From Tetranychus cinnabarinus (lineage: Eukaryota; Arthropoda; Arachnida; Trombidiformes; Tetranychidae): a stretch of 64,000 nucleotides of DNA. The translations under genes were made by a program, and so were the position numbers. Of this stretch, positions 1 to 10,500 are shown in pieces; within the stretch, counting starts at the first letter, position 1; every line of letters begins with the position of its first letter. The notes under the pieces are model-generated. The model had not been told where the DNA came from. It searched no databases and saw only the letters and a list, made by a program, of their open reading frames with translations. Where the stretch lies: assembly GCA_022266195.1 (NCBI GenBank), contig WHVY01000007.1, positions 1,674,001 to 1,738,000 of the forward strand, read 5' to 3'.

Positions 1-1270
1 AGAGCCGGTTCCATTGATTGGAAACTATCCAGATTCAGCTGAAGACCCAGTTATTCCTGTAAATCCAAGTAGATACGAAGAAGTGGAACCTTCAGTTGAT
101 CAACCTCCTTCCTCGCCAATATCCATAGGTTCACCTAATAGACGACCATCCAGACGATCAACACAACCTGATGTCAACACGCCTAGTCGCATCATTTATG
201 ATCCCCAACCAAGTCTTTCACAACCACCACCAGCATCACCAGTCTCATCACAACCTTCACTTCCACCATCATCACCACCTCCATCATTAACAAACTTGAA
301 TCCAGTTCCCCCTTCAACTCATCGTCCATCAAGAATCTCTGACCCATTCATACCCTTCAATTTTGACAACATTTTCACTCGTGATCCAACTTTTGACATT
401 GAGCGTAACGTGATTGGAGGTAACCAACGTAATCCACCACCATTACCTCTCCCTCTATCGCCAGCATCTCGACCATCTTCGTCTTTATCAAGTCATCGAA
501 ATCATTTCCAAAATGAAAACAATGTTGAAGCTTCTCCTTTACACGGTTCTCAACCTTCAACTTCGCCAGGCGAAGAGAATGATATAAATCGTCTAAACAA
601 ACCTGAATTGGTTAAAATTAATGAGGATGATCCAACCAATGTCGAACCAAGAGTTCGTAAACAAATTACTGGACCTCCTAGTGCATATGGTGGACGATCT
701 GATCCACCAATAACGACACCATCTCCTCCGTTGCTTGGATCGCTTGGCGGTCCAACAGGGTTTGGTCCGACTTTGGGCTCTGTTGATGGTAATGGTTTTA
801 TTCCAAGTTATGGACCACCAGGTTTCGGATTACCTGGTGCTCAAGATATATTTCCATTTTTTGAAACACCATTTTTACCTATTAGTCCAACATCTGCCAA
901 TGGTGGTCAACGAACTCCTCATGGATTTCAAAGGCGCAGACTAACAAATAATCATAATCATAACAACTTAGGAGCCTATGGTAATCCTAATCATCATACT
1001 TCTTCACCCCCTCCACCAGTAAACAATTTAAATGACAATTCGATTGGTAATGGTTATCCTTCTTATAACATTTATAAAGGAGGCGATGATGATGATGCTG
1101 GAGTTAAATGGCCCAAGATATTTAAATTTACAGATGGAAGGGTCAATTTAAGTGAATTTGAAAGGAATAAAAAATCTGGTAAAATCAAATTCCTCAACAA
1201 AGAAGATGCCCATTTTGCAGATGTAAGAAGAGACTCATTTCTCATCTTACATGGCGGAGCCTACAACTAA
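1..1270 (+). CDS. Proline/serine-rich protein, 3' terminal exon (partial)
   Basis: The frame is already open at base 2 and runs to a TAA at 1268-1270, so this is the C-terminal part (about 420 residues) of a gene that begins left of the window. No family is recognised. The first roughly 300 residues are low-complexity, rich in Pro, Ser and Asn, with several PPP and SPP runs, then a Gly/Pro-rich stretch. A charged segment follows: an Asp4 run, then WPKIFKFTDGR and a Lys-rich tail. That last 60-residue block looks more ordered and is the likely conserved part. No membrane segment is visible. The composition suits an extracellular matrix, cuticle or adaptor protein, but this is only inference. 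The gene converges on MAT1. Confidence 0.7.
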   Translation, partial: EPVPLIGNYPDSAEDPVIPVNPSRYEEVEPSVDQPPSSPISIGSPNRRPSRRSTQPDVNTPSRIIYDPQPSLSQPPPASPVSSQPSLPPSSPPPSLTNLNPVPPSTHRPSRISDPFIPFNFDNIFTRDPTFDIERNVIGGNQRNPPPLPLPLSPASRPSSSLSSHRNHFQNENNVEASPLHGSQPSTSPGEENDINRLNKPELVKINEDDPTNVEPRVRKQITGPPSAYGGRSDPPITTPSPPLLGSLGGPTGFGPTLGSVDGNGFIPSYGPPGFGLPGAQDIFPFFETPFLPISPTSANGGQRTPHGFQRRRLTNNHNHNNLGAYGNPNHHTSSPPPPVNNLNDNSIGNGYPSYNIYKGGDDDDAGVKWPKIFKFTDGRVNLSEFERNKKSGKIKFLNKEDAHFADVRRDSFLILHGGAYN

Positions 1271-2261
1271 TTGAAGCGACCAATTAAACAAAAAAGACAC
1301 CAGACAAAGGGAGAGAAATCTATTCAAAAATTTGTATTTTTCAGCAAGAATTTCTTACAGTACATTTTGGAGACACTTGATTAACATTTGCAACGATGTC
1401 GGACACACTGTGACACTTTTAATGATGTTCAACGATGTTTTGGCCAAATGTTGTCATAAGGAGATATATTCATCGAGATATTTGAATCTATTATCATGAG
1501 ATTTGACTAGCAGATGAAACGATTAACGATATTATTTTTTTTGTGAAAAATGGTCATGATAGTTTCCATCATTTATAACATCATATCATAATTTGTATTG
1601 ACTGTTCTGACTAAAATGATACTCGATTGAAACTCATGAGCCAAAGTAACGATCGAATATGTTATATTTCTTGAAATTCCACTGTGACAAAAAATTGTAA
1701 CTGATAAACCGAAAAAAGTCCAATTTCGGAAAAAAAGGAATGAGAATTGCATATTCATCTTTGACGGTCCAAGTGACCAATAAAGCAATATTTATATCAA
1801 TTGACTTATTTTTGGTTTTTTTGAACAGATATTTAGTGACTATAAATAGTTAACCAACATAATTAGCAGTATTTATTAATGAGCACTTGCACACGTCGAA
1901 AATTGATTTGGTCAAAAAGTTAACAAGTTAACAATAATTTATGCTTGATAATACAAATTGTTCTGTGCGATGTTCACTCTTCAAACAAATTAATTTATTC
2001 ACCATTGGTTTTGTTTGAATAAAAAAAAGTTCAACGATGAAATGTTGAACGAATAACATGGAAGGATTATTTTTTCTAAAATCATTGATTACTAAGTGTA
2101 CATAATGTTTTAACAATAAAGTTTTCTTTTTCGTTGCTATCAGTTATTGATTTGTAAGACAAATGGTGAATTCAAAGAAAATCGGTGTTATTTTTGCATT
2201 GGAATTTTTCATCATCTTTTAAAACATCTAGTAATCATTCATTTTATACTTACAAAAGGTC
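1271..2261 (+). other. 3' UTR / convergent intergenic region with poly(A) signals
   Basis: Non-coding AT-rich sequence between two converging genes. AATAAA hexamers on the + strand at 1779-1784, 2019-2024 and 2115-2120 are candidate cleavage signals for the Pro-rich gene. A minus-strand AATAAA (TTTATT at 1994-1999) could serve MAT1, so the two 3' UTRs may overlap. Confidence 0.5.
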
Positions 2262-3340
2262 TCAAAAAGACATATCTTGTCTTTTATCTTCAACTGGATA
2301 GTAGAGCCCACAGAATGCCTCTTGAATAGCCCGATAACATGGGTAAATTCCTATAAATCCTCCAGCTAATTCTGATAGCTCTATTTTTCTAACATGATCC
2401 AGGTAACTTGCTTCAAGATCTTCAATTTCTGGTGGTTTAGGACCTTCCATTTCATCAGGATCCCAACCTTTTTCTTCATATACGAAAGTTTGTTGTTCTT
2501 CTATCTTTGGAACGGGTAAGAATAGGTTTGAAGAGCTTTTACCAACTTTTATACCAGTCGAGAAAGTAGCTGGAGGTCGCCTTATTGGAGGTTTCGTTAC
2601 TTCAGCTGTTATTCGTTGTTCAAGTTGCATTTTCTCATTAGCATGCTTTGCCAAAATTTGGTTAGCCGGTAAATCAGAGTACATAAGGTCGTCAACCAGG
2701 TCTTCGGCAGCTTTCTTTTTAGTTTTAGTCAGATCAATTTCATGTTGTCGTATAACTTGAGCTTCTAATTTATCTTCCCTCTCCTCAGCTAACAACTCTT
2801 CCAATTCCTCGTCATTTTCACTGAGTTTTCCACGATTTCGAGCGATGACATCACTGTTTTCTTTTCTATATTGTTCTATAGAGATTTGAAAGGCAAAGAG
2901 TTAGAAAAAAGAAAAGCTCATAGTAAGTTAATGATTGAAACAAATGAAGAAATCCAATATTAATACTTACCAATTTTTCTTTTGGTTGATTCAACATCTA
3001 TGTTATTTGTTAAATTGTAGATGATATCTTCAACAAACTCTAAATATTCATTGTATTCTGCCAGGCTTGAGAAATCTTTTTCACTTTTGTTGAAGTCTTG
3101 TAAAACTGACCTTCGAATGTCTACCTCTTTGTCAACCAGAGGATCTTCAAATAATTGTAATCTAAATTTAGTCTTTCGAAGTGTAATACCACATTTCGGA
3201 CAAGCCGAGCTACCTTTAACAAACAACAATTCAACACAATTATCACATAATGGATGACCACAAACGTTGACCATCAATTTTAAAGACGGATTACGGTATT
3301 TACTGGTTTTACACCGAGGACAAGAAATGTCGTCATTCAT
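2262..3340 (-). CDS. MNAT1: MAT1, CDK-activating kinase assembly factor (TFIIH/CAK)
   Basis: Complete gene in two exons, 2971-3340 and 2262-2875 on the minus strand, split by a 95-bp intron with GT donor (2970-2969) and AG acceptor (2877-2876). The phase is consistent: exon 1 leaves one base and exon 2 supplies two to make Glu. The product is about 327 residues; animal MAT1 is usually a little over 300. Residues 1-60 form the C3HC4 RING ([33 protein letters not shown]). A MAT1-type helical region with LFEDP and VDKEV follows, then a Glu-rich coiled coil at the start of exon 2. The C-terminal part has [13 protein letters not shown] and the final [12 protein letters not shown]1 holds CDK7 and cyclin H together and links the kinase to TFIIH in the nucleus. 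Start: the ATG opening [11 protein letters not shown] directly precedes the RING, as in the family. Confidence 0.95.
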
Positions 3341-4300
3341 GATGACAATAACAGAATAACTTAAAATATTTCAATTACTTAAAAGAAAACTAGAAAATAA
3401 ACATTTTTGTTTACATGAGAAACCGAAATCATGAATCAGAAAGCTCTAAAAAAATGCTGTTACCAGGAAGAAGCTGCCATCTCACGACGAAAACAAAGAC
3501 TAAAAAACTTTAAAAATTGCTTCTAAATGAGCGGTTCTTATGACAGCGGTTCCATCTTGTTCAATTACTCTGTTTAAAGTCAAGACAATTAAAAGTAGAA
3601 ACTTAAAATCCAATCAAATACAATTGAAAATCACTGAAAAACTAAAACACTAAACTGCTCAAAATTTTACAAATAAAAGATTCCAATTCTATCTCATTTC
3701 ATATGAAATCAGGAAAAATTAACATTTCATTAATATTAGTTTGCGAAACGATTCCGAAGACTTGGCTTAATTTCATAGTTTCAAAGATCAGATATTTTTA
3801 AAATTTGTATTATTCTTTACATGATAGCAAAGATTAACAATAGACAAACAGATCGATACTTTAATGGCCCCTATCAATTGATATAAAATGAAAACTTGAA
3901 TTGTTTTTATTTGTCTTTATCCTTTTATTATTACAACAGCAGTTAAGTTTTGTTTAAATAAAACAGGGTACAATGTTGGCAGGTAAGAGGTGGATGAAAA
4001 GTTGGAAGAAGAGGAAGGAAGGATGAGAATAGCCGTAAAAGATTGATAATTAGGAACAAGTGAATAAAGTGGTAAAAGTTTTTTTTGTTAGTGTTTAACA
4101 TAGGTTTTCGCGATTGAAGGAGAGAGATTTTTGATGGTAAGAAATTTTGTTGTCATTAGTATCAATGGCTCTTTGGCTTGGATATTATTTATACATTTAT
4201 ATATGAAGATCGTCCATTAATCTTTCAACCTTTGACTTCAATCATTTGTCCTGCGTTTTTGTGTGTTTCTTTTCAAAAATTTCAATTTCCTTTCATTTAA
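3341..4300 (-). other. MAT1 upstream region and GluCl 3' UTR
   Basis: No coding signal seen. MAT1 transcription must start here. Minus-strand AATAAA hexamers (TTTATT at 3924-3929 and 3906-3911) lie about 370-400 bases past the GluCl stop codon and are plausible poly(A) signals for that gene. A purine-rich stretch runs near 3985-4075. Confidence 0.4.
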
Positions 4301-4528
4301 CTATGATTCTGCTTGATCTTCTGCATTCAAATAACGCGTCCAATATACAAGGTTGAAACAAAGGAAACAAACAGGGAAACAGATTCGGCTAAGTACGTCA
4401 ATTTGCTTGGAACGGCTTGGAAATCGAGCGAGCCAGCGAGAAATGGGATTCCTATTTGGTGGTCCTGAATGAATCTCACAGACTCGAAGTTTTTCTGCAA
4501 GGTTATCAACACCTCGGACCAATGGTTT
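4301..4528 (-). CDS. GluCl: GluCl last exon: end of M3-M4 loop, M4 and C-terminus
   Basis: The acceptor is TTTCTTTAATAG before 4528 in phase 0, matching the preceding donor. It codes [20 protein letters not shown], a segment also seen in insect GluCl loops, then [17 protein letters not shown] and M4 ([15 protein letters not shown]). The stop is TAG at 4301-4303. Product segment is 75 residues. Starting the exon at the KPLVR codon is supported by homology in the loop as well as by phase. Confidence 0.88.
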   Translation of the reverse strand, partial: KPLVRGVDNLAEKLRVCEIHSGPPNRNPISRWLARFPSRSKQIDVLSRICFPVCFLCFNLVYWTRYLNAEDQAES

Positions 4529-7500
4529 CTATTAAAGAAAAGCGGAAAAGACAGAAAAATTGGTTAAACTGTTTAAACATTGATTTATATGTATGTTTAA
4601 CTTGATGTTGAAAAATGATGGAAGAGGAAAAATTGTTGATGTTTAAGGCATGAAAATGAAAGTGAACATTTAAATAATGTCGTTCAAGTTGAAAAGATTT
4701 GGTAAAAAAAAGATTTATCAATACAACTAACATGCAAGAAGCAAGTTTCAATGTTTATCTTTCAATTGAATTATTTCCTATTTTGTTGCCTCTATTTGGA
4801 CAAAACTTGTATTGATATTATGAAATACTATATTAAAACAGGTTAAGGTAAATATAGACGAGAAATGTTGAATAAACTTGTCAAAATTTTAAAATAAGTC
4901 TGAGTAAAGTGAGAAGAAAAGAAAAAGTAAATTGGGAAGAAACTTGAAAATGAAGATGTTTTCAGCAAAAAACTTGCTGGATAAACATCAATTTAACAAA
5001 AATGTTGCTACAGATTATGGTTGAAAGGCATGGCAAAATAGTTTCAAATAAACAAATTAAATTTGTCAAAGGTAAATTACAGCTTGAGTTGAATTCAATA
5101 ACCAACAATTGACATCAATTTGGACATTGAAAAGTATTTTTAAATAATAGGTAAACTCCCAAGCAATGCCAATTGCAGTCAAACATTGAAAATTGAAATG
5201 TTTTCAAGTTGACAGTTTTTACATTTGATAAATTAAAAAGTAAACATGAATTTGAATTTATCCTGTCCAGCTAAGCTCACTAAACAGTTAAGCTATCATG
5301 ATTATGGTGATGTTGATTATATTGATGGCCTTGTTGGTAAATGTGTTTACCTTTGGAAAGGCCAATGGTTCATTTTCATATGATTCTGGATCAAAAGGTA
5401 TTTGTTCAATGTCAAGTGATTTACGACGAATCGGAGGTTGACTTGGTGGTGGTGGAGGCGGTGGAGCAGCTGCTCGCCTTTGAGCAGCTCTGTGAGCATC
5501 ACTTCGAGAAGCATAATTGACCAGGGCAAATTCAAGTAGAGCCCCGAAAACAAAGGTCAAACAAGATTCAGTCCACACATCAATGGCTTTAATATAACTG
5601 ACTGGTGGAAGAGAGGCATTTATACCAGATATTTGTGTTGCCATGGTTAGTAGAGTGGTTACACCGAGTGAAACTCGGGCTGGAATAGCATTAGGGTCTA
5701 ACCAGAATGAAACCCATGAGACAATCACAAGCATCACACAGGGAAAATATATTTGAATCAGATAATAACTGAATTCACGTTTAAATGTAAGTCTAACTAC
5801 GATGCAACTGTATTCACCTGGAAAGAGAGAGAGAAAGAAAAAAGAGTTTACAAATTAGTAAATAAATTAAATTAAAAGGCATGATTCATTTAATAATGGA
5901 ATAAATTAAAACTTGCTTTCAACTCTAGAGATGATTGAATAGGCCTTTTGCTAGATATCAGTTGCTATTCAATCTTTACATGCAAATAAAGGAAACTCTA
6001 ATAATGATGATTATTGAATAAAGTACATTTTATATCTTAATATAAAATCATAAATGTGTGGACAAAATGATGTTAATCAACATTAATACATCAAGTTTAG
6101 AGTGAAAGGAAAGATGATAAATGGAAATATTTTATGCATTCATTTATGCAGATTCTGGAGACTCGACTACTACTTATATATTAATGATAATCATTATTAC
6201 TGTTTCCATCTTATATATTAATACCGTTTTGGTATTTTTCTGTCAAAATTTCTCCGCACTCAAACGGTCTATAAATTTTCTGTTAATCGCAAATGAAAGA
6301 TTTCTGCCTGAATGTCGCCGGAAAAATATACAAATTTTTAGAACCCATCCCTGAAACTCAGGAAAATCAGATAAAAAAGAGACTAAAATAGACAGTAAAA
6401 AAGAAAGAAAAAAATAAAAGAAAGACAAAATGACACTCAACATTGTTGTACAGTCACCATTGAGATAATGCACCGCGCTGGGAATAGCTTATTTTCACTA
6501 TTCTTCGGGCAGCGTAATTCATGATTTTCAATCTTCCTTATTAGATCAAATTTAACCTTAAATTTTGCTTTAATCTGATTTTGCGAGTTTTTGGATTAAA
6601 ATTTCACGTAAGAAAATTGAATTAAGTCAATTGATAGTTAAAGAAATCGAATCAAAATTTGACGAAATTCAAAAGTAGATCTAACTCCTCCTTAATAGTT
6701 ACCATTGAAAAATGAGTGCATTATCTCGATGGTGCATTATCTCAATGGTGACTGTATGAAGTCAAAACATCAAATTTTTGTTTAAAAATTATGGCTAAAC
6801 TAAAAGGATTTCAAGGAAAACTTTTGCGCAAACTGAAAGCCATGGTTGAACTACATGTCCGAAAAACTTTCAAAGCTTAATCAGAATTCAGGTTACTAAG
6901 AAAGGAATTTACATAAAAACTTTGATTTTTAAGTTAAGAATTGGAGGACTGGCTTTTATCCACGACTTTTATCCAACTTTTTCACCGATTTTCACCGTAT
7001 TGTCCATCATTTTGTCCACCACCCAATCTAACAAATCCACTCCATCCACCAAATCAACCGAATCAAACATCATCACTTTTTAAAGAGACTTTTCTCAAAA
7101 AATTGTCAACCACTTTAGAGTAGCTTTTTTCCACCACATCTAACATCCACTATTAATCGCTATCATATACCAAAAGTGATCAAAAATACAAAGTGAATTG
7201 ATTGGTGATAGTCTTGATAATAAAAGTTGTTTGAAAATGTGATAGCAAAAAAGTGGATGAATATTTTGTTGAAGAAGTTTCTTCAAAAAGGGATGATGTT
7301 TGATTTAGCTGATTTGGTGGATGTAGGGATGTGTTAGATTGGGTGGTGGAAAAGGTGGTGAAACAACGGTGTAAAGACGGTGGAAACAGTTACGCAAAAG
7401 TAGTGAATATAAGAAGCAAACAATTTGGTAGACAATTTTGTTGAGAGATATCTATTTTAAAAATGGTGGTGCTTGATTGGGTTGCTTTAGTGGATGTGTA

Positions 7501-10500
7501 GGATTGTGTTGTAGAAAATATGGTGCAAAGGCATGAAAAAGAGCGTAAAAGGCGATGGAAAAGGCTGAAGGGACTATGAAATGAGGGTGCAAAAATGGAA
7601 AAAGGCTGAAAAGTGCGTGAAAAGGCAATGAGAAAGGATGAAGTGACGACGAAAAGAGTGTGAAAAGGCGATGGAAAAAGGCTGAAGAGACGATAAAAAG
7701 AGCGTGAAAAGGCGATGGAAAAGGCTGAAGGAACTATGAAAAGAGGGTTAAAAAATGGAAAAGGCTTAAGGGACGATGAAAAGAGGGTGCAAAGACAATG
7801 GCAAAAGGCTGAAAAGTGCGTGGAAAGGCAATGAAAAAGGATGAAGTGACGATAAAAAGAGCGGGAAAAGGCGATGGAAAAGGCTGACGTAAATATGAAA
7901 AGAGCGTAAAAGGCGATGGACAAGGATGAAGAGACTATGAAAAGAGGGTGAAAAAATGGAAAAAGGCTGAAAAGTGCGTGAAAAGTCAATGAAAAAGGAT
8001 GAAGTGACGATGGAAAGAAGGCAATAAGACAATGGAAAAAGGCTGAAAAGTGCGTGAAAAGGCAATGCAAAAGGCTGAAGGGACGATGAAAAGAGGGTGC
8101 AAAGACAATGGAAAAAGGCTGAAAAGTGAGTGGAAAGGCAATGAAAAAGGTTTAAGTGACGATGAAAAGAGCGTGAAAAGGCGATGAAAAGGATGATGAG
8201 AACTATGAAAAGTGCGTGAAAAGGTAATGATCAAGGCTGAAGAGAAGATAAAAAGAGAGTGAAAAGGCGATGGCAAGGCTGAAGGGACTGTGAAAAGAGG
8301 GGGAAAAAATGGAAAAGGCTGAAGGGACGATGCAAAGAGCATGAAAAGGCGATGGAAAAGGATGATGAGAACTATGAAAGTGCGTGAAAAGGCGATGGAA
8401 AAGGCTGAAGGGACTATGAAAAGAGGGTGCAAAGACAATGGAAAAAGGCTGAAAAGTGGGTGAAAAGGCAATGAAAAAGGATGAAGTGACGATGAAAACA
8501 GCGTGAAAAGGCGATGGAAAAGGCTGAAGGGACGATGCAAAGAGGTTGCAAAGACAATGGCAAAAGGCTGAAAAGTGCGTAAAAGGCGATGGAAAAGGCT
8601 GAAGTGACGATGAAAACAGCGTGAAAAGGCGATGGAAAAAGGCTGAAAGGGACGATGAAAAGAGCGTGAAAAGGCGATGGAAAAAGGCTGAAGAGACGAT
8701 AAAAAGATCATAAAAGGCGATGGAAAAGGCTGAAGTGACTATGAAAAGAGGGTGCAAAGACAATGGAAAAAGGCTGAAAAGAGCGTAAAAGGCAATGAAA
8801 AAGGTTGAAGTGACGATGAAAAGAGCGTGAAAAGGCGATGGAAAAGGATGATGAGAACTATGAAAAGTGCGTGAAAAGGTAATGATCAAGGCTGAAGAGA
8901 CGATAAAAAGTGCGTGAAAAGGCAATGCAAAAGGCTGAAGGGACGATGAAAAGAGGGTGCAAAGACAATGGAAAAAGCTGAAAAGTGATTGGAAAGGCAA
9001 TGAAAAAGGTTGAAGTGACGATGAAAAGAGCGTGAAAAGGCGATGGAAAAGGCTGAAGGGACTATGAAAGGAGGGTGAAAAAAATGGAAAAAGGCTGAAA
9101 ATGCGTGAAAAGTCAATGAAAAAGGATGAAAAGAGCGTAAAAGGCAATGAAAAAGGTTGAAGGGACGATGAAAGGAGGGTGAAAAAAATGGAAAAAGGCT
9201 GAAAATGCGTGAAAAGTCAATGAAAAAGGATGAAAAGAGCGTAAAAGGCAATGAAAAAGGTTGAAGGGACGATGAAAACAGCGTGAAAAGGCGATGGAAA
9301 AAGGCTGAAAGGGACGATGAAAAGAGCGTGAAAAGGCGATGGAAAAAGGCTGAAGAGACGATAAAAAGATCATAAAAGGCGATGGAAAAGGCTGAAGGGA
9401 CTATGAAAAGAGGGTGCAAAGACAATGGAAAAAGGCTGAAAAGAGCGTAAAAGGCAATGAAAAAGGTTGAAGTGACGATGAAAAGAGCGTGAAAAGGCAA
9501 TGCAAAAGGCTGAAGCGACGAGGAAAAGAGGATGCAAAGACAATGGAAAAAGCTGAAAAGTGATTGGAAAGGCAATGAAAAAGGTTGAAGTGACGATGAA
9601 AAGAGCGTGAAAAGGCGATGGAAAAGGCTGAAGGGACTATGAAAACAGCGTGAAAAGGCGATGGAAAAAGGCTGAAGAGACGATAAAAAGATCATAAAAG
9701 GCGATGGAAAAGGCTGAAGGGACTATGAAAAGAGGGTGCAAAGACAATGGAAAAAGGCTGAAAAGTGCGTGAAAAGGTAATGATCAAGGCTGAAGAGACG
9801 ATAAAAAGTGCGTGAAAAGGCAATGCAAAAGGCTGAAGCGACGAGGAAAAGAGGGTGCAAAGACAATGGAAAAAGCTGAAAAGTGATTGGAAAGGCAATG
9901 AAAAAGGTTGAAGTGACGATGAAAAGAGCGTGAAAAGGCGATGGAAAAGGCTGAAGGGACTATGAAAAGAGGGTGCAAAGACAATGGAAAAAGGCTGAAA
10001 AGAGCGTAAAAGGCAATGAAAAAGGTTGAAGGGACGATGAAAACAGCGTGAAAAGGCGATGGAAAAAGGCTGAAAGGGACGATGAAAAGAGCGTGAAAAG
10101 GCGATGGAAAAAGGCTGAAGAGACGATAAAAAGATCATAAAAGGCGATGGAAAAGGCTGAAGGGACTATGAAAAGAGGGTGCAAAGACAATGGAAAAAGG
10201 CTGAAAGTGCGTGAAAAGGTAATGATCAAGGCTGAAGAGACGATAAAAAGTGCGTGAAAAGGCAATGCAAAAGGCTGAAGCGACGAGGAAAAGAGGGTGC
10301 AAAGACAATGGAAAAAGCTGAAAAGTGATTGGAAAGGCAATGAAAAAGGTTGAAGTGACGATGAAAAGAGCGTGAAAAGGCGATGGAAAAGGCTGAAGGG
10401 ACTATGAAAAGAGGGTGCAAAGACAATGGAAAAAGGCTGAAAAGAGCGTAAAAGGCAATGAAAAAGGTTGAAGTGGCGATGAAAAGAGCGCGAAAAGGCG

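Noticed and set aside
5288..5350. C-terminal extension of the GluCl M1-M3 frame ([13 protein letters not shown]...)
   Set aside because: It reads through a good donor (AAG|GTAAAC). A phase-matched acceptor leads to the real M4 exon at 4528.
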